A DNA stretch of 38,434 nucleotides from CAZEJK01 sp964512045. Its GTDB lineage: Bacteria; Acidobacteriota; Thermoanaerobaculia; Thermoanaerobaculales; Sulfomarinibacteraceae. The notes beneath the pieces were generated by a model, which was not told where the DNA came from, did not search any database, and saw nothing but the letters and a program-made list of their open reading frames with translations. Where the stretch lies: positions 1 through 38,434 of the forward strand of contig CAZEJK010000025.1 of the NCBI GenBank assembly GCA_964512045.1. The letters run 5' to 3'. Below, in pieces: positions 1 through 8,420 of this stretch. The translations under genes and the position numbers were made by a program. Numbering within the stretch: the first letter of the stretch is position 1; each line of letters starts with the position of its first letter.

Positions 1-92
1 CGGTGCTCGCCTCTCTCGTCAGCTCGACCAGCCTCGTGACTGAAGATAGTTGCCGAGACCCGCGGAAAGCAATACACTATCCCTCTTCCAGC

Positions 93-203
93 CACCAGCC
101 TTGCATCCCCGGCCTCGGCAAAGATCTCCTCACCCGACGAGAACCGGTTGTAGACATGGCAGGGGCCACCCTCCACGAGGATCCGGTGCAGTCTCGGCAT
201 CAT
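93..203 (-). pseudogene. N-terminal stub of a REP-associated tyrosine transposase (Y1/IS200-like)
   Basis: Reading down from two adjacent ATGs at 203 and 200, the minus strand encodes about 34 residues of the form RIxVEGGxxHVYNRF followed by SGEEIFAEAGDA. This is the characteristic start of RAYT proteins, the Y1 HUH-type transposases that mobilise REP hairpins. Similarity stops near position 93, before the HUH motif and the catalytic tyrosine, and the rest of the frame (LVAGRG...) looks unrelated. It is therefore a truncated, non-functional remnant. Its presence fits the two hairpin-bearing dispersed repeats near 6.2 and 9.5 kb. The call rests on recall of the family's N-terminal signature, since no catalytic motif remains. 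Confidence 0.65.
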
Positions 204-271
204 TCAGGCTCGGACTGCAGTCTACCAACAAGTGTCGAGAGTGTCCGACCTGGCACCGATGGGCACCGATG

Positions 272-3148
272 CTACGGACCTGACTGCGCCGCCAGCTCCG
301 CCTCGAGTCGCTCCCTCAGCTGCGCCTTCACGAAGCGCCAGCGGGAGCTGTCCGACTCGCGCAGCGGCGCAAGATCCGGGCTGTCGAGCATCCATGCGGT
401 CCACCCCGGGTGGTCGACTGCATGGCTCAAGGTCTCCCAGGCACGATCGAGCTCACCGCTTTGGGCGTACCAGTGCGCCCTGATCCCGGCGGCGCTCGCT
501 TGATCCAGCGCACAGGGCACCGCTGCTGTGCAGTCGGCGGCCTCCAGCGCCCGTTCGAGGAGCTCGCGGGCTCGCGCGCTGTCGCCCCCGTCGAGAGCCA
601 GCAGCGCACGGTGAAGCTCCAGGCGGGCGAGCTCGTCCGCGCGATCGAGTCGCTCGACCAGCGCAGCCCAGCGATCCAACGTCGCCTGCGCGGCCTCCTG
701 CCGACCGAGCTGCCGCAACGCCGCACTCCGCAACCGCAGGTGCCCCACGGCGTGCCGTGGTGCGCGGGGATCGTCACTGGATGCGAGCTGCTCGATGACT
801 GGATCGAGAAGCTCCAGGGCAGCCGCCGGCTTGCCCTCGGCGAGCGCCACCGATCCAAGCGACGCCCGGTGCAGCGTGCTCTGAAAGCTGCCGGTACCGT
901 GCGCCGCAGCCAGAATCTCGAGACCCTCTGCGAACGCCGCACGCGCGGCCTCGAGACGGCCCAGGCGAAGCTCCACGGCGCCAAGGACGTGCAGATCGTC
1001 GGCGAGCCGCGGATGACCGGGCGGCAACGCCACGCGGTCGATCGCCAGCGACCGCTCCGCGGCTTTTCGCGCCTCGCCGAGCTTGCCCAGCGACCGCGAC
1101 GCGACGGCGATGTTGCCGAGCAAGACCGCGAAGCTCGGGTGGTTGTCAGGCAGCAGCAGCTCGAACACCTCCAGCGAGCGGCGGCTCGCATCCCGCGAGG
1201 CCGCAGGGTCACCGGCACGGTGGTAGGTCGACGCGAGGTTGGCGAGACCGGCTGCGACGTTGCCGGACGGCTGCGGCTCATGCCGCTCCGCCAGCTCGAT
1301 GGAGCGCTCCAGCGCCTCGGCCGCCGCACTGAACCGGCCCTGGCGGGAGAGCACGATGCCGATCCCGTTCGCTACCGCACCCATCTCCGGCGAGCCGCCG
1401 AGACCGGCGGTCTCGAGCACGTCCTCGGCCTCGCGCAGTCGCGCCTCGGCTCCCGCCAGGTCGGCCTGGTCCCGCGCCAAGCTGCCGAGTCGCGTCAGCG
1501 ACTGTGCATGTCGGCGCGGGTCCGGGGACACACCGGCTCGAAGCTCCACGGCCCGCTCGAGCAGCGGTTGTGCGCGGTCGAACGCACCGAGCGACCAGCT
1601 CACGTCACCCAGGGCCTCGAGCAACCGAGCCTGCACCGGCGGCTCGTCGGCGAGCTCGTCGATCCGCTCGATGCCACGCTCGAGCAGGTCCCGCGCGGTG
1701 AGCTCGAGACCCGGGTTGACGCGAGGATCCGCGGCCTCGAACAGGGACACCAGAAACGCCGTCGCCTCCTCGTTGGTGCGCAGTGCCGCCTCTGCCTGCT
1801 CCTGCGCGACGACGGCACGGCCACGGGCACGCTGGGCCTCCACCAGCCCGACCGTGGCCAGCACGAGGCCAACGACCACCGCCGCCGTCGCCACCCCAGC
1901 GAGCACCACCGCCACCCGATGACGGCGGATGAACCTCCCAGCGCGGTAGGCGAAGCTCGGCGGCGCCGCCTCGACCGCCTCGAACCGCAAGAACCGCCGC
2001 AGATCGCTTGCGAGATCGGACGCGGCCTGGTAGCGGCGCTCACGGTCCTTGGCAAGAGCCTTGATCAGCACCGCATCCAGGTCGGTCCGCACCCGTCGCG
2101 ACCACGAGCTGCCCACGGTGCCCGAGAGCCTTCTCGGAGGGCTCCCGCTCGGCACTGCGCTGCGCGGTCCGAGCCGGCTGCTCGGTCGCGGCGTGTCGTC
2201 CTCGCGGATCCGCCGGCAGATCTCGTCGAACGCCAGCCCGCGCAGCTCCTCCACCGGCAGCGGCAGATCGCCGACGAGCAGCTCGTAGAGCACCAGCCCG
2301 AGACCGTACACATCCGACCGTGCATCGACGTCGATGGCGCCGAGCGTCGCCTGCTCAGGGCTCATGTACTCCGGCGTCCCGACCAGCTCGCCGAACCGTG
2401 TTGCCAGGGTCCGGGCGAGGAGCGGCCGGTCGATCGCCTTGGCGATCCCGAAGTCGATCACCTTGACCACCGGTTCGCCGCCCTCTTCCCGTGTGACGAG
2501 AATGTTCGACGGCTTCACGTCGCGATGCACGGCGCCTTTGAGATGGGCGTGCTGCACCGCCTCGCACACCAGCACGAACAGCTGGATCCTCTGATCGAGG
2601 TCCAGCTGCTGCTCCCGCGCCCAGCGCGTAATCGGCACGCCATCCACCAGCTCCATCGCGAACCACGGCTGACCGGACTCGGTGACGCCGGCATCGAGCA
2701 TACGTGCGATGTTCGGATGGTCCATGACCGCCAGCGCCTGCTGCTCGGCTCGGAACCGACCCACGATCTCACGCGAGTCGCTCCCGGCCGACCGCATCAC
2801 CTTGATGGCGACACGCCGCCGGAGCGGCTCGGTCTGCTCGGCGGCGAACACTCGCCCCATCCCGCCTTCGCCGAGCACGCCGGTGATCCGGTACGGACCG
2901 ATCCGCTGCCCAAGCTCGCCATCGTGGCGGACGAGCGGTGTGTCGGCCAGCTCGTCGAGCGCCTGCTCGCGAGCGGTCCGAGCTCCGTCCTCACCGTCGC
3001 TCAGCAGCTCTGTCAGCTCACCGTGCAGCGTTGGGTCGCGCTGGAGGATCGCGTCGAGACGTGTCCGGCGCTCGCCTGGATCGAGATCGACCAGCTCATG
3101 GAACAGCTCTTGAAGACGGGCGAACCGCCGGCGGCTCGAGTCGCTCAT
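272..3148 (-). CDS. Membrane-anchored Ser/Thr protein kinase with C-terminal TPR repeats
   Basis: A 958-residue receptor-like Hanks-type kinase. The glycine loop GEGGMGRV is at 93-100, the VAIK lysine at 116, the catalytic loop HRDVKPSN at 208-215, DFG at 232-234 and GTPEYMSPEQ at 257-266, so all catalytic residues are present. A hydrophobic segment at about 411-438 follows an arginine-rich stretch and should cross the membrane once. The remaining 500 residues are TPR-like helical repeats that probably lie outside the cytoplasm. The start at 3148 is chosen because its ATG overlaps the sigma-factor stop (ATGA) and has a GGAG about 8 bases upstream. Further in-frame codons upstream lie inside the sigma gene. 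The kinase is presumably co-expressed with, and may act on, the sigma factor; this pairing is common in Acidobacteriota. Ligand and substrates cannot be read from the sequence. Confidence 0.93.
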   Translation of the reverse strand: MSDSSRRRFARLQELFHELVDLDPGERRTRLDAILQRDPTLHGELTELLSDGEDGARTAREQALDELADTPLVRHDGELGQRIGPYRITGVLGEGGMGRVFAAEQTEPLRRRVAIKVMRSAGSDSREIVGRFRAEQQALAVMDHPNIARMLDAGVTESGQPWFAMELVDGVPITRWAREQQLDLDQRIQLFVLVCEAVQHAHLKGAVHRDVKPSNILVTREEGGEPVVKVIDFGIAKAIDRPLLARTLATRFGELVGTPEYMSPEQATLGAIDVDARSDVYGLGLVLYELLVGDLPLPVEELRGLAFDEICRRIREDDTPRPSSRLGPRSAVPSGSPPRRLSGTVGSSWSRRVRTDLDAVLIKALAKDRERRYQAASDLASDLRRFLRFEAVEAAPPSFAYRAGRFIRRHRVAVVLAGVATAAVVVGLVLATVGLVEAQRARGRAVVAQEQAEAALRTNEEATAFLVSLFEAADPRVNPGLELTARDLLERGIERIDELADEPPVQARLLEALGDVSWSLGAFDRAQPLLERAVELRAGVSPDPRRHAQSLTRLGSLARDQADLAGAEARLREAEDVLETAGLGGSPEMGAVANGIGIVLSRQGRFSAAAEALERSIELAERHEPQPSGNVAAGLANLASTYHRAGDPAASRDASRRSLEVFELLLPDNHPSFAVLLGNIAVASRSLGKLGEARKAAERSLAIDRVALPPGHPRLADDLHVLGAVELRLGRLEAARAAFAEGLEILAAAHGTGSFQSTLHRASLGSVALAEGKPAAALELLDPVIEQLASSDDPRAPRHAVGHLRLRSAALRQLGRQEAAQATLDRWAALVERLDRADELARLELHRALLALDGGDSARARELLERALEAADCTAAVPCALDQASAAGIRAHWYAQSGELDRAWETLSHAVDHPGWTAWMLDSPDLAPLRESDSSRWRFVKAQLRERLEAELAAQSGP

Positions 3149-3714
3149 CGGGAGGCTCCAGGGCGCAGACGAGTCGCCAGCCAGCGGCGGGCGAACCGCC
3201 AATCGCGCTCGACGCTGGAGGTGGACACGCCGAGGACGTCGGCGATCTGATCCATGGTGGCACCCCAGAAGACACGCAGGCGAACCACCTCCGCCTGACG
3301 CGGATCGAGCTGCTCGAGCTCGTCGAGGATCGGAGGCATCTGCTCCACATCGACCACTGACTCCTCTCCGGCCTGGGCGAACGTGACACGCACGTAGTCG
3401 CCTCCGCGCCGCTGCGCCTGACGCCGGCGTTGGTAGTCGATCGTCGCGCGCACGATGATCTGCGTGGCGTAGGCGAACAGGTGACGCCGGTTCTCGAATG
3501 GGATCGGCAGCTCCAGAAGCTTCAGGAGTGCGTCGTGCGCGAGCACCCGGGGCTCGAGGGTCAACCCATCGAGCCGTCCGTTGTTCCGACGCGCCATCTC
3601 GCGGCCTGCGATCCGTTCCAACCGCTCCACCACCGCAGCCGCGAGCCGCTCATCAGCTCCCGGCCTCCCTTCGGCCAGGTGACCGATGAGCGCCGTGATC
3701 TTCTCTTCGCCCAT
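3145..3714 (-). CDS. ECF-type RNA polymerase sigma factor
   Basis: A 189-residue protein with the two-domain build of ECF sigma factors. Region 2 lies at about 25-95 (with HDALLKLLE and AYATQIIVRATIDYQRR, the polymerase- and -10-contacting helices). Region 4 lies at about 128-182 and carries the helix-turn-helix MDQIADVLGVSTSSVERDW that reads the -35 element. It resembles the ECF subgroup that is usually encoded beside Ser/Thr kinases rather than beside an anti-sigma factor. The start at 3714 has a GGAGG-type ribosome site directly upstream; the frame stays open to 3909, but that extension is low-complexity and lacks family similarity. Its stop overlaps the kinase start by four bases, so the two are translationally coupled. 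No anti-sigma gene is adjacent, which points to control through the kinase (inference). Confidence 0.9.
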   Translation of the reverse strand: MGEEKITALIGHLAEGRPGADERLAAAVVERLERIAGREMARRNNGRLDGLTLEPRVLAHDALLKLLELPIPFENRRHLFAYATQIIVRATIDYQRRRQAQRRGGDYVRVTFAQAGEESVVDVEQMPPILDELEQLDPRQAEVVRLRVFWGATMDQIADVLGVSTSSVERDWRFARRWLATRLRPGASR

Positions 3715-3999
3715 TTCGCTCCGCCTCCGCTGTCGTTCCTGCCCTGCAGAGGAAACAACGCATGGTACGTGCCCGTCTTCCCGCCCAGGCCGATTCGCGA
3801 TTCCCGATGTGACGGGTTCCGATTCGCACACTCCGTCTCTCGAAGAATCGACCCGAACGGCGAGCTGGCTCGCTACCGAGGGAGAGCGGTGCACTTCTCT
3901 GCCTTTCATTTGGCGGAACAGCCCGTCGGCTTTTCCAGGAGGCCCGAAGGCTGGCGGCGGTGGAGAAACGGCGCTTCGTACGCCCTGCCAAAGTAGGGT
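3715..3999. other. Intergenic leader between sigma factor and PIN toxin
   Basis: I see no convincing gene here. It should contain the promoter of the sigma-kinase operon, but no clear -35/-10 pair stands out, as expected if an alternative sigma factor drives it. Confidence 0.4.
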
Positions 4000-4386
4000 T
4001 CAACCAAGCCTGCCGAAGTCCTTGTCGAACGAGAAGACCTCCCACCCGCGTTGTTGGGCGGTAACGTGGACGATTGCATCGACGATGTCCACGTTCCTGC
4101 CGGAAAACAACCTCAGACCTTCACGCAGCACTTCTTCCTGGTCCGCAAACAACCCCCGGTAGGCGAAAAGACCGCTCAACGTCTCAGCGATCTCCGCCCT
4201 GGGAACCGAGTAGACCTTAAGCAACACGTAGACGCACTCGATGAGCACACCCTCTGTCATGAGCCCCCTGAGCTCGCCCGTCCTCAACCTCGCAAAGACC
4301 TGTCGAGCTTGCTCGGAGTGGTCTGCATGATCGTCGAGCAGGTAGCGCAGAACCGCATTGGCATCAATCACGACGGTACTTGTCAT
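4000..4386 (-). CDS. PIN-domain ribonuclease toxin (VapC-like)
   Basis: A 128-residue PIN protein that probably cleaves RNA in a Mg-dependent way. The acidic residues expected of the fold are visible: Asp8 in VIDANAVLRYLL, a Glu near 49-50 in VLIECVYVL, and late Asp residues in VDIVDAIVH and FSFDKDF. The ATG at 4386 lies inside the 3' end of the upstream antitoxin gene (23-base overlap), the usual toxin-second order. Its partner is AbrB-like rather than the commoner RHH VapB, a pairing seen in some VapBC systems. Expression should be controlled from the operator upstream of the antitoxin. The RNA target is unknown. Confidence 0.88.
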   Translation of the reverse strand: MTSTVVIDANAVLRYLLDDHADHSEQARQVFARLRTGELRGLMTEGVLIECVYVLLKVYSVPRAEIAETLSGLFAYRGLFADQEEVLREGLRLFSGRNVDIVDAIVHVTAQQRGWEVFSFDKDFGRLG

Positions 4387-4606
4387 GCATCGCCTCCGAC
4401 CACGCCTGGTCCTTCACATCGGCTTCGCCCACCTTCTGGTTCGCAAACCGCTTCAGCCTGCCGGCCAATACCGGAACCGGCTCGAGCCGAACGACCTCAC
4501 CTTCCACCACGATCCGCACCAGGTCGCTGCCCAGCACGTCGCGGACCGCTCTTGGGAGCGTGATCTGGCCCTTGGCGGAGATCTTCGAGGTGCTTTGGAT
4601 GGCCAT
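4364..4606 (-). CDS. AbrB/SpoVT-family antitoxin
   Basis: An 80-residue protein whose first 45 residues form a swapped-hairpin DNA-binding domain (STSKISAKGQITLPRAVRD is the classic AbrB/MazE signature). The polar C-terminal half (AWSEAMHDKYRRD) is the likely toxin-binding tail. The ATG at 4606 follows a strong GGAGGG site about 12 bases upstream. The protein should neutralise the PIN toxin and repress its own promoter with it. Confidence 0.9.
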   Translation of the reverse strand: MAIQSTSKISAKGQITLPRAVRDVLGSDLVRIVVEGEVVRLEPVPVLAGRLKRFANQKVGEADVKDQAWSEAMHDKYRRD

Positions 4607-4640
4607 CGAGTCACCTTCCCTCCAAAAGAAGACGTCCTTT

Positions 4641-4677
4641 ACCTTGCGATTCTATCATTACCAAGGTGCGTAGTAAA
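4641..4677 (-). promoter_or_regulatory. Promoter and inverted-repeat operator of the AbrB/PIN module
   Basis: On the minus strand TTTACT (4677-4672) and TAGAAT (4654-4649) are separated by 17 bases. A perfect 6-base inverted repeat, ACCTTG (4641-4646) and CAAGGT (4662-4667), straddles the -10. This placement suits autorepression by the antitoxin. Seen in sequence; function inferred. Confidence 0.55.
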
Positions 4678-4775
4678 GACTGACACCGTGGTAGCGCTGA
4701 ATCACATAGGGTGCCCTAGCCTCGGCATACCTTCACTCTCACCAAAGTAAAGCGCAACCATGGACCACAGGGATA

Positions 4776-5195
4776 GTGTGTTTCTTTCAAGAAGGCCTCC
4801 ACGACAGGCTCGTGGACTACTCCCGCTCACCGGGCACTACTGGATCAGCGGCGATCGATCCGGTGTTCGACATCACGCCGATCACCAACGAGCACGGTGC
4901 CGTAAACTACCCGTTCTTCTGGACGGGCACGACCCACGAGCGTGCCAACGGCTCGGCGAGCTCGGCGGTGTATGTGGCGTTCGGTCGCGGCCTGGGCTTC
5001 ATGAACGGGGCGTTTGTCGACATTCACGGCGCCGGCTGCCAGCGCAGCGACCCGAAGACCGGCAGCAAGGACGAGTCCCCGCGCTGGGGCTACGGTCCCC
5101 AGGGCGACATCCAGCGTGTGTTCAACTTCGTGCGGCTCGTGCGCGACGCCGACAGCAGTGGCGGTCCGCCGCACGCGACCACTCCTGGAGGATGA
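4776..5195 (+). pseudogene. C-terminal fragment of an Lcl/DUF1566-type protein
   Basis: From about 4812 the frame reads VDYSRSPGTTGSAAIDPVF, then NYPFFWTGTTH, YVAFGRGLGFMNG, HGAGCQRSDPKTG and YGPQGDIQRVFNFVRLVRD. This matches the Lcl C-terminal (DUF1566) domain of secreted proteins from this kind of organism. There is no signal peptide or N-terminal half: the only start is a GTG after unrelated sequence, without a good ribosome site. The open frame stops at 5195, just before the next fragment begins. I call it a 5'-truncated relic. Confidence 0.65.
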
Positions 5196-5206
5196 AGAAC
5201 TGCTGA

Positions 5207-6184
5207 GCTCCGATCACCTCCGCAGCCCAGCGCCAGCACCGGCGGCGTGCCAACAACGACGCCGAGCTGCCGACGGACGGCCTGCTCATCTGGCACGTGG
5301 ACTCGACGCTGGGCGAGTTCGGCAGGTTCGCCTTCGACAAGTCCTACACCGAGCACAAGCTGCTCCGCCTGATGGAGGCCGACGGCCGGGAGGAGATCGA
5401 AGGCATGCTCGCCTCCGCAGATGCAGACGACTTCTACACAGCTGGCGACGAGCTTTCGGCGGAGACAACGCCGTCATCGCACCGCTATGACGGAGCACCG
5501 ACGAACATCGTTGTGAGCGACGTTGCGCGGGAGTCGCAGCTCTGGTCCGCCACGGTGGACGTCGGCTCCGGGTGCGCGCTGCTGTGCTCGGCCGCTGTGC
5601 CGACGACCGCCTGGCCTGGGCAGCCGGTGCGACTCTGGTCGGAGGTCACCACGGCGAACTGCACCGGCGTGCCCTCGTCGAGCTGGGCTGCCGGTGACGG
5701 CAGCACGCGCTCGGCGACCCTCTGGCAGCACCTGTACGGCGGCGTCGGCGAGTACGCATGGAGCTTTCAGGCGGACCTCGGGGACGCCAGCTGCCCGCGT
5801 TCAGGGAGTGTCCTGGTGTGTGAGGACGAGCGCTGCTGGCAGTGGCGTGAGCGAGCTCCGATGGCATCGTCCCGGTGGGCGTTCGACGCAGTGGTCCTCG
5901 ATGACGGCCGCGTTCTCGTCGCTGGAAGCGGCGGTCCGGCCGAGCTGTACGACCCCGCCAGCGACTCGTGGAAGGCCAGCGGGTCCGCTCACGGCGTGGT
6001 CGATGGAGCGACCTAGACGAAGCGCGGTGACGGCCGAGTGCTGATGGCTGGCAATGCGTACACCAGCGAGGTCGCAGCCGAGCTGTTCGATCCGACAACC
6101 GACTCGTGGTCGGTGACCGGTCAACCGCTGAACTCGCGCGCGTACCATGCGTCCGAGCTGTTGGAGGACGGGACGGTCCTGGCT
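5207..6184 (+). pseudogene. Relic of an M6-type metalloprotease tail joined to kelch repeats, with an internal TAG
   Basis: The frame opens after a TGA at 5204 and reads NNDAELPTDGLLIWHVD, typical of the region downstream of the active site in M6 (immune-inhibitor-A-like) peptidases. The zinc motif HExxH and everything before it are missing. From about 5840 it turns into kelch-like blades (DDGRVLVAGSGGPAELYDP). A TAG at 6014-6016 interrupts the frame, and the next blade (GDGRVLMAGNAY, AELFDPTTDSW) continues in the same frame afterwards, so this is a genuine nonsense mutation and not a frameshift. Similarity ends at 6181-6184, where a dispersed repeat begins. The gene has lost both its 5' and 3' ends and should be non-functional. 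Confidence 0.7.
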
Positions 6185-6275
6185 CCGGCCCCGAGCCCGG
6201 CAGCACGATCCCGGCCATCCGGTTCCTGGCGCATCTTCGAGCTCTCGAAGATACGGAGCTTTGAGCTGCTCAAGC
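6181..6275. repeat. Dispersed hairpin repeat, copy 1
   Basis: A proline/arginine-codon-like C-rich lead leads into GATCCCGGCCATCCGG (6207-6222). A 9-bp stem with a 2-base loop follows, ATCTTCGAG (6233-6241) pairing with CTCGAAGAT (6244-6252), and then a GAGCTTTGAGC-like tail. The same order of blocks is present at 9446-9540. It lies exactly at the 3' break of the kelch relic. Confidence 0.7.
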
Positions 6276-6399
6276 CCGGCACTCTGGGCTGTGCTTCGAG
6301 ACCCTCCCTGCGGTTGACGGATTTCGGGCCCGGAATGCGTCTCTCAAAGTAAGGGCCGGCGCCGGCTACGGCCGGCGACCGGACTGATTGGAGGCCGAC

Positions 6400-8151
6400 A
6401 TGACGATCCAAACCTCTTGCGCGGTACTCATCCGTCTTGCCACCCTGTGCCTTCTGCTCGCCGCGAGCGCGGGAGCATCGATTCCGGTCGATCCACCCCA
6501 GCTCATTGCAGATCTCGAGGAAGCCACGACTGTCGCGCTCGTCGACTGGGACATGGACGGTGACCTCGACGTGGTCGCCGGCAGCCAGCAGCACCGCGAG
6601 ATCGGTCTGTGGGACAACCAGGGGTCCGGCTGGCAGAGAATGCCGGGCTGGCAGCTGCCTCACGGTGAGCCCCATGATCTCGCGATCGGCGACACCGACG
6701 TGGTGGTCGGCGTCGACGCCGGCCTCGAGTGGCTGGAGAACATCGGTTTCGGCAGCCTGCTGGCGCGGAACACCATCGACAGCTCGGCGGCGGTCGAGGA
6801 CCTGGCGGTGGTCGACCTCGACGGGGATGGCCAGCTCGACGTGGTGGGCTACGACGCCGGCCTCGGTGACGTGCGCTGGTGGCGCAACGTAGGGGCCGGC
6901 ACGAGCTGGTTCGGAAACCCGGTCGACACCTCGATCTCGGACTGGAGGGACATGACCATTTCCGACCTGGACGGTGACGGAGCGGTGGAGATCGTCATCG
7001 CGGCCGACGGTGCGGTGACCGCCTACAGCCGGGTGGTGGACATCGCCTTCACGCAGTCAACCGTGTCCGAGTTCGGCTCGCCGCTGGTTGTCGCCGCGGA
7101 CTTCGACAACGACGGCGACGTGGACGTCGGTGGCTACCGGCCGAGCACCGGAGAGCTGCTGTTCTGGTCCAACGACGGCCGCGGCGGCGGCTGGGCCGAG
7201 ACCTCGACCCCGTTCGCCCCCGACATGCAGCAGCTGGCGGCGGTGGACCTCGATCTCGATGGCGACCTCGACCTGGTTGGGGCGAGCCCGGCGGCGTCGG
7301 CGTACGCCCTCAACCCTGGGAGCGCCATTGACCCGTTTCCCACTGGCGCCCGTCCCCTCGGCGGCATGACGGCGTCCACCCTGGCGGTCGCGGACCTCTC
7401 GGGGGACGGCTACCCCGACGCCGTCGGTGGCAACACCGGAATGACCCTGGCCGAGACCCTCGACGGGCAGTACAGCTTCGAGGCGCTTGCAGCTTCGCCA
7501 ATCGAGATCGAGGAGGGCTCGGCTGCCGTTGTCGCCGACATCGTTCTCGAGCACCTGGGTCGGCCCGGAGACCTGCGCGCCGTGCTGGACCAGGTCAGGG
7601 TCAGCTTTCGCGAGCTCGACGGTAGCCCCCTCCAAGGCGATCAGCTTGACGCGTTGCTGCAGCGCGTGCGGTTGACGCGCATCGACGGCGGATCCAGTGT
7701 CCTTGCCGAGGTCGTCGACCCGGATGGCTTCGGCCCCGTGGTGCTGTCGGTGGACGGTGGCGACAACGAGCTTCCGGCTCCGCCCGATGTCCAAACGCCG
7801 TCGGTGGCCCAGCTGGCGCTCACCGTGACGCTCGAGAGCGATGCGGCGGACGTTGCGAGCGCCCTTGAGGTGGTGCTGTCCAACTCCCTCCTCTCCGTGC
7901 TAGCTCGGGACGAGGCAGAGACGAACCTGAGACGGCGACCCGCTCCGGAGTGGGTGCGGCGGTTGAACGTGGTGGCGGTCGAGCTGTTGGGCGACGCGGA
8001 CTGCGACGGAGTCCTCGAGGCCGACGATCTCGCCGCGCTGGTTGCGGACATCACCGGGTCGGAGAGCGCCTGTCCCGGCGCCGACGCCGACGACGACGGT
8101 GACGTCGACCGGGACGACATCGATGCAACGCTGACGATGATCTACGGGTAG
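6400..8151 (+). CDS. Secreted FG-GAP/VCBS repeat protein with dockerin-like C-terminus
   Basis: A 583-residue exported protein. The ATG at 6400 follows GGAG by about nine bases and opens a signal peptide (TIQTSCAVLIRLATLCLLLA...ASA). The first two thirds contain repeated calcium-loop motifs of the FG-GAP/VCBS type (DWDMDGDLDVVAG, VDLDGDGQLDVVG, DLDGDGAVEIV, DFDNDGDVDVGG, DLDLDGDLDLVG), consistent with a beta-propeller. The C-terminus has two Asp-rich loops (DADCDGVLEADDLAALV and DADDDGDVDRDDIDATL) like dockerin type I/EF-hand repeats. It probably acts at the cell surface or outside the cell in binding. It is the only intact gene in a run of relics from 4.8 to 9.3 kb. No partner gene indicates a specific role. 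Confidence 0.85.
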   Translation: MTIQTSCAVLIRLATLCLLLAASAGASIPVDPPQLIADLEEATTVALVDWDMDGDLDVVAGSQQHREIGLWDNQGSGWQRMPGWQLPHGEPHDLAIGDTDVVVGVDAGLEWLENIGFGSLLARNTIDSSAAVEDLAVVDLDGDGQLDVVGYDAGLGDVRWWRNVGAGTSWFGNPVDTSISDWRDMTISDLDGDGAVEIVIAADGAVTAYSRVVDIAFTQSTVSEFGSPLVVAADFDNDGDVDVGGYRPSTGELLFWSNDGRGGGWAETSTPFAPDMQQLAAVDLDLDGDLDLVGASPAASAYALNPGSAIDPFPTGARPLGGMTASTLAVADLSGDGYPDAVGGNTGMTLAETLDGQYSFEALAASPIEIEEGSAAVVADIVLEHLGRPGDLRAVLDQVRVSFRELDGSPLQGDQLDALLQRVRLTRIDGGSSVLAEVVDPDGFGPVVLSVDGGDNELPAPPDVQTPSVAQLALTVTLESDAADVASALEVVLSNSLLSVLARDEAETNLRRRPAPEWVRRLNVVAVELLGDADCDGVLEADDLAALVADITGSESACPGADADDDGDVDRDDIDATLTMIYG

Positions 8152-8420
8152 ACAGGTGCCACGTTCACATTTGGAAAGCCCCGCCGAAGAGAATCTCGAT
8201 TGGGTCCGATCGGTTGCCGAAGCCCGGTGGACACATCTGGATGTCCACGACCTGCCGTGGTGGGCAAAGAACGTTGATGAGATTGCCGATTCTGTTCGCC
8301 ACCCTACCGCAACGCTGTTTGACGGGCGCCGGCTCGACGAGGAGAGAACCGAAATCGACCTCACGGGCTTCGCATCACGTTTCGAGGCAGCCACCGGCAC
8401 GCTCGCCGGCCGTGCGTGTG

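Noticed and set aside
410..3250. A 946-codon open frame on the plus strand opposite the first kinase gene
   Set aside because: It is the mirror of a GC-rich coding strand; composition is Arg/Ala/Gly-rich with no domain, while the minus strand holds every kinase motif.
6014..6016. In-frame TAG as a recoded (pyrrolysine or suppressed) codon
   Set aside because: The gene is already truncated at both ends and no recoding machinery or recoding signal is visible; simple decay is sufficient.
8156..8420. Plus-strand frame starting with GTG 8156 (HLDVHDLPWWAKNVDEIAD...)
   Set aside because: Some stretches look protein-like but there is no family match I can name and no ribosome site, and the frame runs out of phase into the hydrolase relic.
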